This document shows, piece after piece, positions 26,783 to 35,744 of a DNA stretch of 64,000 nucleotides. Below the pieces are notes generated by a model. That model was given only the letters and a program-made list of their open reading frames with translations. It was not told the origin of the DNA and did not search any database. The stretch is from Colwellia sp. RSH04 (GTDB lineage Bacteria; Pseudomonadota; Gammaproteobacteria; Enterobacterales; Alteromonadaceae), in assembly GCF_003545765.1 (NCBI RefSeq), contig NZ_QXIO01000005.1, positions 248,001 to 312,000 of the forward strand, given 5' to 3'. The translations under genes and the position numbers were made by a program. Position 1 is the stretch's first letter; each line of letters begins with the position of its first letter.

Positions 26783-28216
26783 ATGAAACTTAAATTGATT
26801 ATAATTATTGGCATTTTAAACATACTACTTTTACCCCCTTCTTTAGCTGTTGAAAGATTTAACGAGATAAATAGTTTTCTTCAAGGGTTTCACGACATTA
26901 AACAGTTTAATGGTAATGTGCTTGTTTCTCAAAATGGGAAAATAATTTTTGAGAAAGGTTTTGGCTATGCAAACTTTGAATGGGATATCAAACACACGCC
27001 TGAATCTAAGTTTCGCATCGCCTCAATGACAAAACAATTTACAGCCATGCTTATTCTACAACTCGTACAGGAAGGCCATGTTAAATTAGATTCAACGATC
27101 AGCGATTACCTTAGAGACTATCGAAAGGATATTGGTCAAAAAGTAACAATACACCAGTTACTTAATCATACCTCTGGGATTCCTAACTATTTACGCATCA
27201 ATGGTTTTATAAAAAATAACAGTCGAACCACTTACTCTGTTGATGAGTTTATAAAACAATTTTGTAGTGAAGATTTAGATTTTGAGCCAGGTAGTCAATT
27301 TCGTTATAGCAATTCAGGCTACTCAATTTTGGGGAAAATAATTGAAAATGTTACACAGCAAAGCTATCAAGAAGTGCTTACTCAAAAAATATTAAAGCCT
27401 TTAGGTATGAATAATACTGGCTTTGATTTAGCGTCAACAATTTTAAAAAGTCGAGTTAGTGGTTATGAGAACAATTTGGATGGCTATAAAAATACAGATT
27501 ATCTCGATATGTCGATTCCATACGCTGCCGGTTCTATGTATTCAACTGCCCGAGACTTAATGATTTGGGACGCTGCTTTATATACAGAAATACTATTGAA
27601 TGAAAAGTTGGCAACAAAAATGTACCAAGTATCTACTCATCGAAATTATGCTTATGGGTGGGAGGTTAGTAAATTGCCAGAAAAAGAGTTTGGTAAGCCA
27701 TTAACTCGCATTAATCATTCAGGCTTTATTAATGGTTTTAATACGAGTATCACTAGGATTATTGAAGACAAATATTTAATTGTACTGCTGAACAACACTG
27801 GAGGAGCACCTATTAGTTCATTAAATAAAGGAATAACCAACATTCTTTATGGCAAAGCTACCCAAAAAGCCAAGAAGCGACTGAACCGAGTTTTGTATGA
27901 TGAAATTAAGTTTAAAGGCATTAGTGCAGCAGTAGAAAAATATACTGATTTAAAAAATAAAGGAGAAAAAATCAGTGAGCGTAGTTTAAATCATTTCGGT
28001 TATGAATTAATGAATATGGGCTTAATAAAAGAATCAATTGAAATATTTAAACTAAATGTTGAAAGCTTCCCTGAATCTTCGAATGCTTATGATAGCTTGG
28101 CTGAAGCATATTTATCCAATGCTAATAAAGCGTTAGCATTAATTAACTACAAAAAGTCACTAGCGCTTGATGAAGGTAATATGAATGCTAAAGAAGCGAT
28201 TGAAAGTTTAAAGTAA
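26783..28216 (+). CDS. Secreted serine hydrolase, beta-lactamase class C/penicillin-binding family, with TPR tail
   Basis: A 477-residue exported protein (signal peptide ending near PPSLA). The beta-lactamase-related fold carries its three motifs: SMTK (SxxK nucleophile in FRIASMTKQF), YSNSG (Tyr of the YxN motif) and HSGFINGF (the HxG motif in place of KTG). The last roughly 80 residues form tetratricopeptide helices (NAYDSLAEAYLSNANKALA). Relatives include esterases and D-aminopeptidases as well as beta-lactamases. AGAGGAAAAA precedes the ATG. An S41-like protease follows after 49 bp, so the two form an operon. Confidence 0.85.
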   Translation: MKLKLIIIIGILNILLLPPSLAVERFNEINSFLQGFHDIKQFNGNVLVSQNGKIIFEKGFGYANFEWDIKHTPESKFRIASMTKQFTAMLILQLVQEGHVKLDSTISDYLRDYRKDIGQKVTIHQLLNHTSGIPNYLRINGFIKNNSRTTYSVDEFIKQFCSEDLDFEPGSQFRYSNSGYSILGKIIENVTQQSYQEVLTQKILKPLGMNNTGFDLASTILKSRVSGYENNLDGYKNTDYLDMSIPYAAGSMYSTARDLMIWDAALYTEILLNEKLATKMYQVSTHRNYAYGWEVSKLPEKEFGKPLTRINHSGFINGFNTSITRIIEDKYLIVLLNNTGGAPISSLNKGITNILYGKATQKAKKRLNRVLYDEIKFKGISAAVEKYTDLKNKGEKISERSLNHFGYELMNMGLIKESIEIFKLNVESFPESSNAYDSLAEAYLSNANKALALINYKKSLALDEGNMNAKEAIESLK

Positions 28217-28265
28217 GGCCTTAGAAAATAACTAGCCGATTCGTCTTACATCTTAAGGATGACTA

Positions 28266-29531
28266 ATGTTAAAACGTATAAAAACCAGCCATTTTTTACT
28301 TGGGATATTTATTATAATATTTGCTAATTTCAGTAAAGCGAATAGCAATGTAGAGCTAACTGAAAAAGATCAAAAAGCAATTATAGAAAGCATTGTTGGT
28401 ACTATTAAAAATCATTCGATATACCCTGAAATTTCAATAAAAATTCAAAGTGAATTATTGGCAAAATTAAATGACTACAAGTACCTCGGTTATGAAGATA
28501 CACAGTCTTTTGCTTCAAAATTAACAAAAGATCTTTTAGCACTATCTTTTGATAAACATATTGAAGTAAAACAAGCCAATAATTATATTAAAAAAACATC
28601 ACAACCTTTAAACAGTACGACTTCCAACAGTGTTAAGCTTCTAAATGGTAATGTTGGATTAGTTGTATTTGATTTAAATTCAACGAATAAGCAAATAGAT
28701 AGAGTGTTTCTTGATGTTGAAAAAGCAGATGTACTCATTATTGACCTACGTGATACGAATAAAGCAAAATTAGAGACAATTCAATACATATCTAGTTATC
28801 TATTTAAAAAAAGAACTCTTCTTAACAAAGTATATTTGAGGGAGTCAAACAGCCAAAAAGAATATTGGACTAACGAACACTCTACGAACAAAAAGAGACC
28901 CGACTTACCCATTTACCTATTAACCAATGCAAGCACTTCTGGGGGGGCAGAGGTCTTCGCTGCTACTTTAAAGCGGCTAAATCGAGCTTATATTGTTGGG
29001 GAAAGTACAAAGGGAAACATTAATCCAAGGCGTGATTTTAGTATTGGTAATGCTTTGTCTATTTCAATTCCATATGGTCAAATTAATCACTCTGAAAAAG
29101 AAATTGATTATATAAAGCCAGATCTACTTGTAGTTTCTTTTTTAGCATTTAAAGAGACTTATCCAATGGCAAAACATTCTGCTGTGGAGTATCGAGTAAA
29201 ACAAGGCAGAGGAACCCCCCAAGAAGCTTACTCATTAAATAGAGACCAAATAATTTACCCAGATTGGCAGTTTTTTAAAGGACAATGCCTCATTAAATAC
29301 CGTATCTCTGAGCCCAGGTATAATGAGAAAACAAAAAAATATCAATTTCCATATCAAATAAAGTATTATGGAAATGGGAGAACAAGAGTCAAACTCCAAC
29401 TAGGAAATAAAACAGGAAGAATGACTCAAAAAGTAATATTTAGTGATAGAGACGATATCAAATCAGGTATATCAAAAGGATTCCTGTCACACAACCAACT
29501 ATCTATCCTAGCGTGTAAGGTTTTATCTTAA
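28266..29531 (+). CDS. Exported S41-family peptidase-like protein
   Basis: A 421-residue protein with a signal peptide (about residues 1-25, ending FSKANS). The middle holds a tail-specific protease (peptidase S41) core: LNGNVGLVVFDLN, VLIIDLRDTN, and the nucleophile block TNASTSGGAEVFAATLKR with the catalytic Ser, followed by VGESTKGNINPRRDFSIG. It lacks a PDZ domain and has a C-terminal extension of about 120 residues (from about residue 300) that I do not recognise. It is 49 bp after the serine hydrolase and probably shares its transcript; both should act outside the cytoplasm. Confidence 0.78.
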   Translation: MLKRIKTSHFLLGIFIIIFANFSKANSNVELTEKDQKAIIESIVGTIKNHSIYPEISIKIQSELLAKLNDYKYLGYEDTQSFASKLTKDLLALSFDKHIEVKQANNYIKKTSQPLNSTTSNSVKLLNGNVGLVVFDLNSTNKQIDRVFLDVEKADVLIIDLRDTNKAKLETIQYISSYLFKKRTLLNKVYLRESNSQKEYWTNEHSTNKKRPDLPIYLLTNASTSGGAEVFAATLKRLNRAYIVGESTKGNINPRRDFSIGNALSISIPYGQINHSEKEIDYIKPDLLVVSFLAFKETYPMAKHSAVEYRVKQGRGTPQEAYSLNRDQIIYPDWQFFKGQCLIKYRISEPRYNEKTKKYQFPYQIKYYGNGRTRVKLQLGNKTGRMTQKVIFSDRDDIKSGISKGFLSHNQLSILACKVLS

Positions 29532-29621
29532 AACTAATGGACTTAACTTTTTACAGGATATTCCAATAAATATTAATCAATTAAATACTCTAAATTATAC
29601 AAAATATATCGGTGTATAGCT

Positions 29622-29741
29622 TTACAAGGTAAACCATTTTGGCCCGCCAGAAGCACCTAAAAAGTTTGTGAATAACTCTTGTTTAAAGCCGTGTTCTTGA
29701 ATGGTTTTTAAGGCGTTAGCGCCTGCGTATATGTCTAGCAT
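29622..29741 (-). pseudogene. Truncated copy of the patatin gene start (39 codons)
   Basis: Reads MLDIYAGANALKT... GASGGPKWFTL then a stop, matching residues 1-39 of the patatin gene at 24868 with a few changes, at the same length and without gaps. It has no active-site serine. Past the stop the sequence 'agctatacaccga' is shared with the third copy at 31418 but not with the intact gene, so copies two and three have a common truncation point. The rest of the 29532-29939 gap shows no feature. Confidence 0.7.
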
Positions 29742-29939
29742 AGCGACTTAATCCCTTTATATTTGTAATTTAGATTACACACTGTGTTTATCACAAATTA
29801 AATAATTAACTGCAAATGAGTTTGACTTAATTGTTCAGGTATTAACGTTTGTTATATTTTTATCCAAGTCTTAGTTACATTTAAAGGTTAGTTAAGGGGG
29901 GAATATTAAATTATTCCCCTTTTGGATGGTGAAATTAAT

Positions 29940-30269
29940 TTATATGATAGCTAGTACAATTAATGTAAGGCCAATCCATGTTATAGGTATTAATCCACCT
30001 GTTTTGAGTATAGAAAACTCTTCTTTCCTTATTTCTTTAATTTCTGAAATTGATATTTTTATTTCATTACCTGAAATCACCTCAGAGTCGATTAATGTAA
30101 TAGCAAATTCATGTGTTGTTCCGTCTTTTGTTATCACTGAAACAACATCGCCCACACCAATCTGTTTTATTAATTGCTCATGTGTATTCACATTAGCCAC
30201 ATCCAAGGTTCTCATTGAAGTGCAACCAGCTAAAAGCAAAACTAATAAAGTTGTTAATAATATTTTCAT
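29940..30269 (-). CDS. Small lipoprotein
   Basis: A 109-residue lipoprotein with lipobox LLAGC (Cys16). The mature part has a short beta-rich stretch (VGDVVSVITKDGTTHEF... GNEIKISISEIKEIRKEEF) that resembles small beta-barrel or SH3-like domains, and it ends in a hydrophobic tail (GGLIPITWIGLTLIVLAII), so both ends may be membrane-associated. No named family. It lies 15 bp after the phospholipase-A2-like gene on the same strand, so the two are probably co-transcribed. Confidence 0.72.
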   Translation of the reverse strand: MKILLTTLLVLLLAGCTSMRTLDVANVNTHEQLIKQIGVGDVVSVITKDGTTHEFAITLIDSEVISGNEIKISISEIKEIRKEEFSILKTGGLIPITWIGLTLIVLAII

Positions 30270-30284
30270 CTGAATAATGCCCCT

Positions 30285-31223
30285 TTATGGTTCAGTGTAA
30301 CATATTGTGGAAGTACAAGAATTAACATAAAAAGATTCATCAATTACTATGTAATCTTTTCCATCGGAATTTTCAACTTTTAAGTAGCCATTGATATACA
30401 TCATTCCGCCAGCAGGTGGTGTGGATTTTCTGTAATCACTATCAAACTCTTCATCATGAACCATGTGCCACTTGTACTGAACAGACTGGCCTTTAGATAA
30501 CTCAGCATTTATTATAAAAGCTTGAGTCCATCCTCTATATGTTTCAGACTGTTTGTAATAAATTGCCTCTGGTCCTGAAGTATTTAGGTAATTATTTTGA
30601 ATTTGAGGTATTACAGAGTTAGTCCAGTTGATGTAGTCATTAACCGAGTCGTTTTCATTTAATAAATATAAATTAAGTAAATCAAACTCTTCTGCTGTTG
30701 TAGGATTTCTACCTACATAAGACTTAAATTGGTTTTTAACATAATTTAGCATGCTTGAACTGTACCTATTGACATGTTTTGGAGTGGTAACACAACTTTC
30801 GGAGGCTATATTGCCTTCTGCTTGAGAAACTATCGAGGCAGAGTTATTAATATTAATGTTGTAGTACTTCTTCCCGTAACTTTGGACTGTATCAACAAAA
30901 ATGTCCGCCTCAAGCTTGCAAATAGGGTCAAGGCCACATTCGTCATATAAGTTTTCACGAAACTCATGATCACAAACTTGTTGTGTTTTACCTATAGTTT
31001 GGTAGCAGCTATCGTGCGAGTTACAGGATTCAGTGAAGTCTCCAACATAAGGGCTAGAAAGAATTTCAGCCCAAGTCTCAACAACTTCTCCTTTTTCTTC
31101 TCCTATTAGATTAAGTGAGCAACCATCAGTTATTTTTGGTATTACAGGGCAAATATGGATTGTTGCTAAAGATACGCTGGAAAAACTTAGAAGTGAGGTT
31201 AATAATATTATTTTTTTGTACAT
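30285..31223 (-). CDS. Secreted protein with a phospholipase A2-like signature
   Basis: A 312-residue exported protein (signal peptide ending near SLA-TIH). The N-terminal third has the arrangement of secreted phospholipase A2: CNSHDSCY (His70, Asp71) matches the CxxHDxCY active-site pattern, and a later CDHEF with further cysteines fits the disulfide-bonded second helix. The remaining 200 residues (NPTTAEEFDLLNLYLLNEN, then a beta-rich end) are not recognised. The probable role is lipid cleavage outside the cell, but the calcium loop is not obvious. It precedes a small lipoprotein gene by 15 bp. Confidence 0.65.
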   Translation of the reverse strand: MYKKIILLTSLLSFSSVSLATIHICPVIPKITDGCSLNLIGEEKGEVVETWAEILSSPYVGDFTESCNSHDSCYQTIGKTQQVCDHEFRENLYDECGLDPICKLEADIFVDTVQSYGKKYYNININNSASIVSQAEGNIASESCVTTPKHVNRYSSSMLNYVKNQFKSYVGRNPTTAEEFDLLNLYLLNENDSVNDYINWTNSVIPQIQNNYLNTSGPEAIYYKQSETYRGWTQAFIINAELSKGQSVQYKWHMVHDEEFDSDYRKSTPPAGGMMYINGYLKVENSDGKDYIVIDESFYVNSCTSTICYTEP

Positions 31224-31417
31224 CCTTTATCCTTATGAAATGTCCTTATTGACCCGAAGAAAATATCATTAAACAACCTTTTTTTCAATTAATTTAAATG
31301 GTTATAGAAAAAATCTAGAGTATCATTCAGTAGGCTAATTATTTCAATGTAATGTGGGAGTCAACTTTCTGTAAAATGAGCGGAAGAGTATCTTTCTATG
31401 CTTTTCGGTGTTTAGCT

Positions 31418-31536
31418 TTACAAAGCAAACCATTTAGGGCCACCAGATGCCCCTAAAAAGTTGGTGAATAGTTCTTGCTTAAAGCCGTGTTCTTGAAGGG
31501 TTTTTAAGGTGTTAGGCCTGCGTATATTTGAAGCAT
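31418..31536 (-). pseudogene. Second truncated copy of the patatin gene start, frameshifted
   Basis: Same 39-codon segment as at 29622-29741 and the same junction after the stop, but with a 1-base deletion at about codon 8 that breaks the frame. Two of the three copies of this segment are therefore dead. The rest of the 31224-31700 gap shows no other feature. Confidence 0.65.
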
Positions 31537-31700
31537 TTTGAATTAAGCTTAACAGCCAATAAAATAGACAGTAATACTACCTGCTTTTAATACATATTGC
31601 ACATTAAGGTCTTTTGTAGGTTAATGAAAATTATCATATTTATTTTTATGAAACGGTGACCTAAACTAAGCTTAATGCCTTCAAGATAATTGTTAATTTT

Positions 31701-32522
31701 ATGGTAACAACTAAGAACATTTGGCTTTTTTTTACAATATGTTTTTATTCATCACTTCTTCATGCTGAAAGCATTATTAATGTTAATATTCTAGCTGATG
31801 ACAGTTACCCACCTTATTCATATGTTGAAAATGGTCGTTTGACGGGAATCTATGTTGATATTTTAAAAGGTGCAGTAAAGTTAATACCTAAAAGATATAA
31901 GGTTACTGTCAGCGCTATTCCATGGAAGAGAGGGCTTAAAAAAATAAAATCAGGGCAGTCTTTTGCAATTATTCCGCCTTATAAGCGCCCCAAAGAAAGA
32001 CCTTATATTTGGCCCTACTCAAAAGCGTTATTAACCGAGCATGTGGTTGCGTTTTGCGATAAGGGTATTCAATTAGAACAGTATATACAGGCATTTAAAC
32101 AAGCTGATTTTAAACCAATAACCATCGGAGTTAATGCAGGCTATATCATTTTGTCTCGTGATTTCATTCAAGCTAAAAAGGCTGGTAATATTGTAATATC
32201 TGAAAACAAGAGTACTCATTCAAATATTTTGAAATTATATTCCAAAAGAATTGATTGCTACGTAAATGATAGAGCCTCCACGCTTTGGGAGTTATCAAGA
32301 GCTTCAGTAAAAAGCTCAGTACACTTTGATGATATTTATGAAGCGTTGCTCATTATGTCTCAAACAGCGCATATTGGTTACAGCAATAGTAAAAATACTG
32401 ATTTTTACTATAAAGAAGACTTTATAAAAAGTATGGATATCGCTCTTGAAACGTTCTTAGCTTCAGATGAGTTTCATCAAATAATTAATCGCTATACTGT
32501 TAAGGTTGATAACGGGTTTTAG
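31701..32522 (+). CDS. Periplasmic solute-binding protein, family 3 (orphan)
   Basis: A 273-residue protein with a signal peptide (FFTICFYSSLLHA) and family 3 binding fold: ADDSYPPYSYVENGRLTGIYVDILKGA opens the ligand lobe, and PPYKRPKERPYIWPYSKAL follows. There are no transport partners nearby. It differs from the binding protein at 5050-5778, so the genome carries several such orphan proteins. It is convergent with dgt. Ligand unknown; relatives bind amino acids or polyamines. Confidence 0.78.
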   Translation: MVTTKNIWLFFTICFYSSLLHAESIINVNILADDSYPPYSYVENGRLTGIYVDILKGAVKLIPKRYKVTVSAIPWKRGLKKIKSGQSFAIIPPYKRPKERPYIWPYSKALLTEHVVAFCDKGIQLEQYIQAFKQADFKPITIGVNAGYIILSRDFIQAKKAGNIVISENKSTHSNILKLYSKRIDCYVNDRASTLWELSRASVKSSVHFDDIYEALLIMSQTAHIGYSNSKNTDFYYKEDFIKSMDIALETFLASDEFHQIINRYTVKVDNGF

Positions 32523-32561
32523 CTTGTCATTGTTCAATAGAGTCACATAGCATATTTAAGA

Positions 32562-33905
32562 CTAACCCAATTGAAAATTTGTCTCGGCATTGGCGTTAAA
32601 TAATGATTGATATAGCCGTGTTGCATAATCGTCTGTCATCCCTGCGATGTAATCTGCAATAATTCGATGTGAATTTTGCTTGTTATCAACCGCAGCTTGC
32701 CAACGCTTAGCACTATTTTTGGGTAATAACCGTAATGGATCTGATGATAATGCTTCAAATAACTCCATAACAATTTGTTGACCTCGGTATTCTAATCGTT
32801 GAATGCTCGTTTGTTTAATGACGTAATGGTAAACAAAATCCTTAAAAACTTTTAATACTTCTGCCATGGGGTTGGGCAGGGTAGCGTTGTACCTTAATAG
32901 TGGTTCACTAAATTCGATATCAGCCTGTTCATTTAAATCCGAAATTCTAATTGCCGTTATAAGATAATTTACAAGGCCGCCAATAGCATCTTTTTGTTTA
33001 TGGTGTTCGTCACTAAATAATTTATCGGTTAATTCGAGTGAAAATTTATTCACCCAGGGATCATCTATAGCTAATAAGTTCTGAATGACGTGTTGTTCAA
33101 AATCACTTTTACTGACGGTTTTAGTGACAATAGCATCTTCTAAATCATGAATACCGTAAGCAATATCGTCGGCCAGTTCCATAATAGAGCAATCAAGGGA
33201 TTTAAATTTTGTTTTATGGTGCTGGTCTTCTTGTTGTTGTTTAATGTGTTGGAATAAGGTTTTGTCTTGCTCATTAAGCGGTGCTAACACCCATTCGATG
33301 ATATCTTCATCATCTTTATATAACCCTTTGGGTGGGTGCCAGTCATTTGCCTTCAATTGTCTGAAATTTGCGACAATATTGATGGGTTGAGAATGATGCA
33401 AGGTGTCAATTAATTGCGGATATTTCATTAAGCCCAGTAAGGTGCGACGACTTAAATTCATACCAAAGTGTTCACTAAAGGTCTCTAACCTTGCCACAAT
33501 ACGCAAGGTTTGTCCGTTTCCTTCAAAACCGCCATGGTCTCTCATCATATAATTTAGTGCCACTTCTCCGCCATGGCCGAAGGGGGGATGACCAATATCA
33601 TGTGCCAAACAAATGGTTTCTATTAAACTATCACTAGCAGGAAAAAGTGCTTGGCAGAGTTCAGGGTATTTACAGCGAAGTTGAGCGGTTATACCTGAGC
33701 CAATTTGCGCCGCTTCAAGTGAATGAGTTAAACGTGTGCGAAAGAAATCACCTTGACTGCTGCCCATCACTTGAGTTTTAGACTGTAAACGCCTGAATGA
33801 AGCAGAGTGTAATACGCGTGCTCTGTCGCGCTGAAATGGGTCTCTATGATCTAATTGACGTTTAGAAATTTTCTTTAATCTTCTTTCTAGCCATACATCA
33901 GTCAT
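32562..33905 (-). CDS. dgt: dGTPase-like HD-domain phosphohydrolase
   Basis: A 447-residue member of the deoxyguanosine triphosphate triphosphohydrolase family, which splits dGTP into deoxyguanosine and triphosphate. The metal-binding HD set is complete: RTRLTHSLE (first His), LAHDIGHPPFGHGGE (HD pair) and ADDIAYGIHDLED (late Asp). The start at 33905 is preferred over 33917 because GAGAG lies 5 nt before it and it gives the usual MTDVWLERR opening. The preceding minus-strand genes are cmoB and cmoA, so the three may form one transcription unit, interrupted by a hairpin. Confidence 0.85.
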   Translation of the reverse strand: MTDVWLERRLKKISKRQLDHRDPFQRDRARVLHSASFRRLQSKTQVMGSSQGDFFRTRLTHSLEAAQIGSGITAQLRCKYPELCQALFPASDSLIETICLAHDIGHPPFGHGGEVALNYMMRDHGGFEGNGQTLRIVARLETFSEHFGMNLSRRTLLGLMKYPQLIDTLHHSQPINIVANFRQLKANDWHPPKGLYKDDEDIIEWVLAPLNEQDKTLFQHIKQQQEDQHHKTKFKSLDCSIMELADDIAYGIHDLEDAIVTKTVSKSDFEQHVIQNLLAIDDPWVNKFSLELTDKLFSDEHHKQKDAIGGLVNYLITAIRISDLNEQADIEFSEPLLRYNATLPNPMAEVLKVFKDFVYHYVIKQTSIQRLEYRGQQIVMELFEALSSDPLRLLPKNSAKRWQAAVDNKQNSHRIIADYIAGMTDDYATRLYQSLFNANAETNFQLG

Positions 33906-33921
33906 ATTTACTCTCATTCAA

Positions 33922-33953
33922 AGGTTGTTAGTATTATTTATAACCTAACAACC
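33922..33953. terminator. Hairpin between cmoB and dgt
   Basis: Perfect 10-bp stem AGGTTGTTAG/CTAACAACCT with a 12-base loop. The T run after it is weak, so it may attenuate rather than end the cmoAB transcript. Confidence 0.4.
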
Positions 33954-33973
33954 TATTGATTAAAAGCGTATTG

Positions 33974-34951
33974 TTATGCATTTGCGATAAAAATAGCGCG
34001 TTTAGGGGCAGGGTAGCCTTCTATGGTTTTACTTTGATCATTTGGGTCGAGAAAATCTTGTAATGATTCTGTATCAATCCAAGGGGTTTTTCTTTGTTCA
34101 TCTAATGCCGTAACATCAGTATTAACTACGCGTACATTAGAAAACCCACAACGCTCTAACCAAGCACACATTGCTTTCTCGCTAGGTAAAAACCACACGT
34201 TTCTCATTTTTGCGTAGCGTTCACCAGGAACAAGTACGGTGTTTTCATCGCCATCAACAATCAGTGTTTCTAAAACTAATTCGCCGCCTTTAATTAGCTG
34301 GGCTTTTAATTGATATAAAAAATCAATTGGTGAGCGCCTATGATATAAAACACCCATGGAAAAAACCGTATCAAATGCTTTGAGTTCAGGTAATTGTTCT
34401 ACACCTAACGGGAGAAGGTTAACGTGATTGTCATTTATAAAATGTTGAACCGCATTAAATTGCATTAAAAATAATTGTGTCGGGTCAACGCCGACAACAA
34501 ATTCAGCACCTGCACCACGCATACGCCATAAATGATAACCGCTACCACAACCTATATCTAAAACATATCTTCCTGATAGGTCACTTATGTGTTCGGCTAA
34601 TCGGTCCCATTTAAAGTCTGAGCGCCACTCAGTATCTACATGTAAGCCATGAATATGATAAGGACCTTTTCGCCACGGCTTAAATTTTTTCAACAAATTC
34701 TCTAACCGCTTATATTCGCCTTGGTTAAAGTCTCCTGATTGACCAATGATAACGCCATTTTCTAAATCTATGTTAACCGTTTCTTGTGTTGATACACTGG
34801 GTAATGCATCAAGGGATTTTTGCCAATGCTTGAACTCACCATGTAATTCATTTTGTTGCCAATGGCTTAATTGGGCGGGTAGCGTATTTAACCATTGACT
34901 TAATCGGTTGCTGGCAATTTGTTGGTAAAAAGAGTTAAAAAGACTAGACAT
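33974..34951 (-). CDS. cmoB: tRNA U34 carboxymethyltransferase
   Basis: A 325-residue enzyme that moves the carboxymethyl group from carboxy-S-adenosylmethionine to 5-hydroxyuridine at tRNA position 34, giving cmo5U. The N-terminal part (about 1-110) is typical of CmoB, with the conserved [15 protein letters not shown] stretch ([20 protein letters not shown]). The SAM-binding motif is [18 protein letters not shown], and [16 protein letters not shown] follows. It lies 31 bp after cmoA on the same strand, the standard operon. Confidence 0.93.
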   Translation of the reverse strand: MSSLFNSFYQQIASNRLSQWLNTLPAQLSHWQQNELHGEFKHWQKSLDALPSVSTQETVNIDLENGVIIGQSGDFNQGEYKRLENLLKKFKPWRKGPYHIHGLHVDTEWRSDFKWDRLAEHISDLSGRYVLDIGCGSGYHLWRMRGAGAEFVVGVDPTQLFLMQFNAVQHFINDNHVNLLPLGVEQLPELKAFDTVFSMGVLYHRRSPIDFLYQLKAQLIKGGELVLETLIVDGDENTVLVPGERYAKMRNVWFLPSEKAMCAWLERCGFSNVRVVNTDVTALDEQRKTPWIDTESLQDFLDPNDQSKTIEGYPAPKRAIFIANA

Positions 34952-34982
34952 AAGAATATTTCAGTATAAATGGTAGAAAGTG

Positions 34983-35717
34983 TTATTTTATTGCGACAAA
35001 AGAGACAAAATTATAGCATTGAAACCAAGGAGATATATGGTTAAAACCTGCACGCTTGAGTCGGTTAATATGCTGTTCGCTGGTATCTGTTAACATAACT
35101 TTTTCTAATGCGGAACGTTTTTGAGCCACTTCAAGTTCGCTATAACCGTTATCTCGCTTGAACTTATGGTGTAAGTCGATTAGCAATTCATCGCTTTTTG
35201 TATCTCCGTGAGAGACTTTTTCTGACAAGACTAATAATCCGCCAGTGTTTAACCCGTTAGCTATTTTAGTTAATAAGGCTTCTCGTTGTGAACGTTCAAT
35301 AAACTGCAGCGTAAAATTTAATACAACCATACTAGCATTTGATATTTCAATATCTTGGATATTGCCTTCAATTATTTCTACGGGCGTTTCACCTTTAAAC
35401 GCTTCAATATGAAGTTTGCATCGCTTAACCATATCAGCTGAGTTATCAACACCAATAATTTTGCAGTTTGAAGAGGTAATACCTTTACGCATAGCAAGGG
35501 TTGCAGCCCCTAAAGAGCAACCTAAATCATATATGTGGCTATTATCTTTGACAAATTGTTGGCTAAGTCGACCTATTGTGTCGATAATAGTATTATAACC
35601 AGGCACAGAGCGACTGATCATATCAGGAAATACTTCAACTACCTGAGCATCAAACGCAAAGTCTTTGACTTGCTTATGTGGGTTTGAATAAATGAGATCA
35701 GTGTCAGACTTTTGCAT
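34983..35717 (-). CDS. cmoA: Carboxy-S-adenosyl-L-methionine synthase
   Basis: A 244-residue class I methyltransferase-fold enzyme that makes carboxy-SAM from SAM and prephenate for CmoB. The SAM-binding motif is [30 protein letters not shown] and [11 protein letters not shown] near the start, and [17 protein letters not shown], are characteristic of CmoA. It is transcribed first in the cmoAB pair and starts only 27 bp from the divergent start of the large GGDEF protein, so promoters must overlap or lie inside coding sequence. Confidence 0.92.
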   Translation of the reverse strand: MQKSDTDLIYSNPHKQVKDFAFDAQVVEVFPDMISRSVPGYNTIIDTIGRLSQQFVKDNSHIYDLGCSLGAATLAMRKGITSSNCKIIGVDNSADMVKRCKLHIEAFKGETPVEIIEGNIQDIEISNASMVVLNFTLQFIERSQREALLTKIANGLNTGGLLVLSEKVSHGDTKSDELLIDLHHKFKRDNGYSELEVAQKRSALEKVMLTDTSEQHINRLKRAGFNHISPWFQCYNFVSFVAIK

Positions 35718-35744
35718 GAATCAGTTTTCTTTACAGGGTTATCA

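Noticed and set aside
29926..30273. A 115-codon plus-strand frame.
   Set aside because: It lies entirely antisense to the lipoprotein gene, which has a signal peptide and lipobox, so it is a mirror frame.
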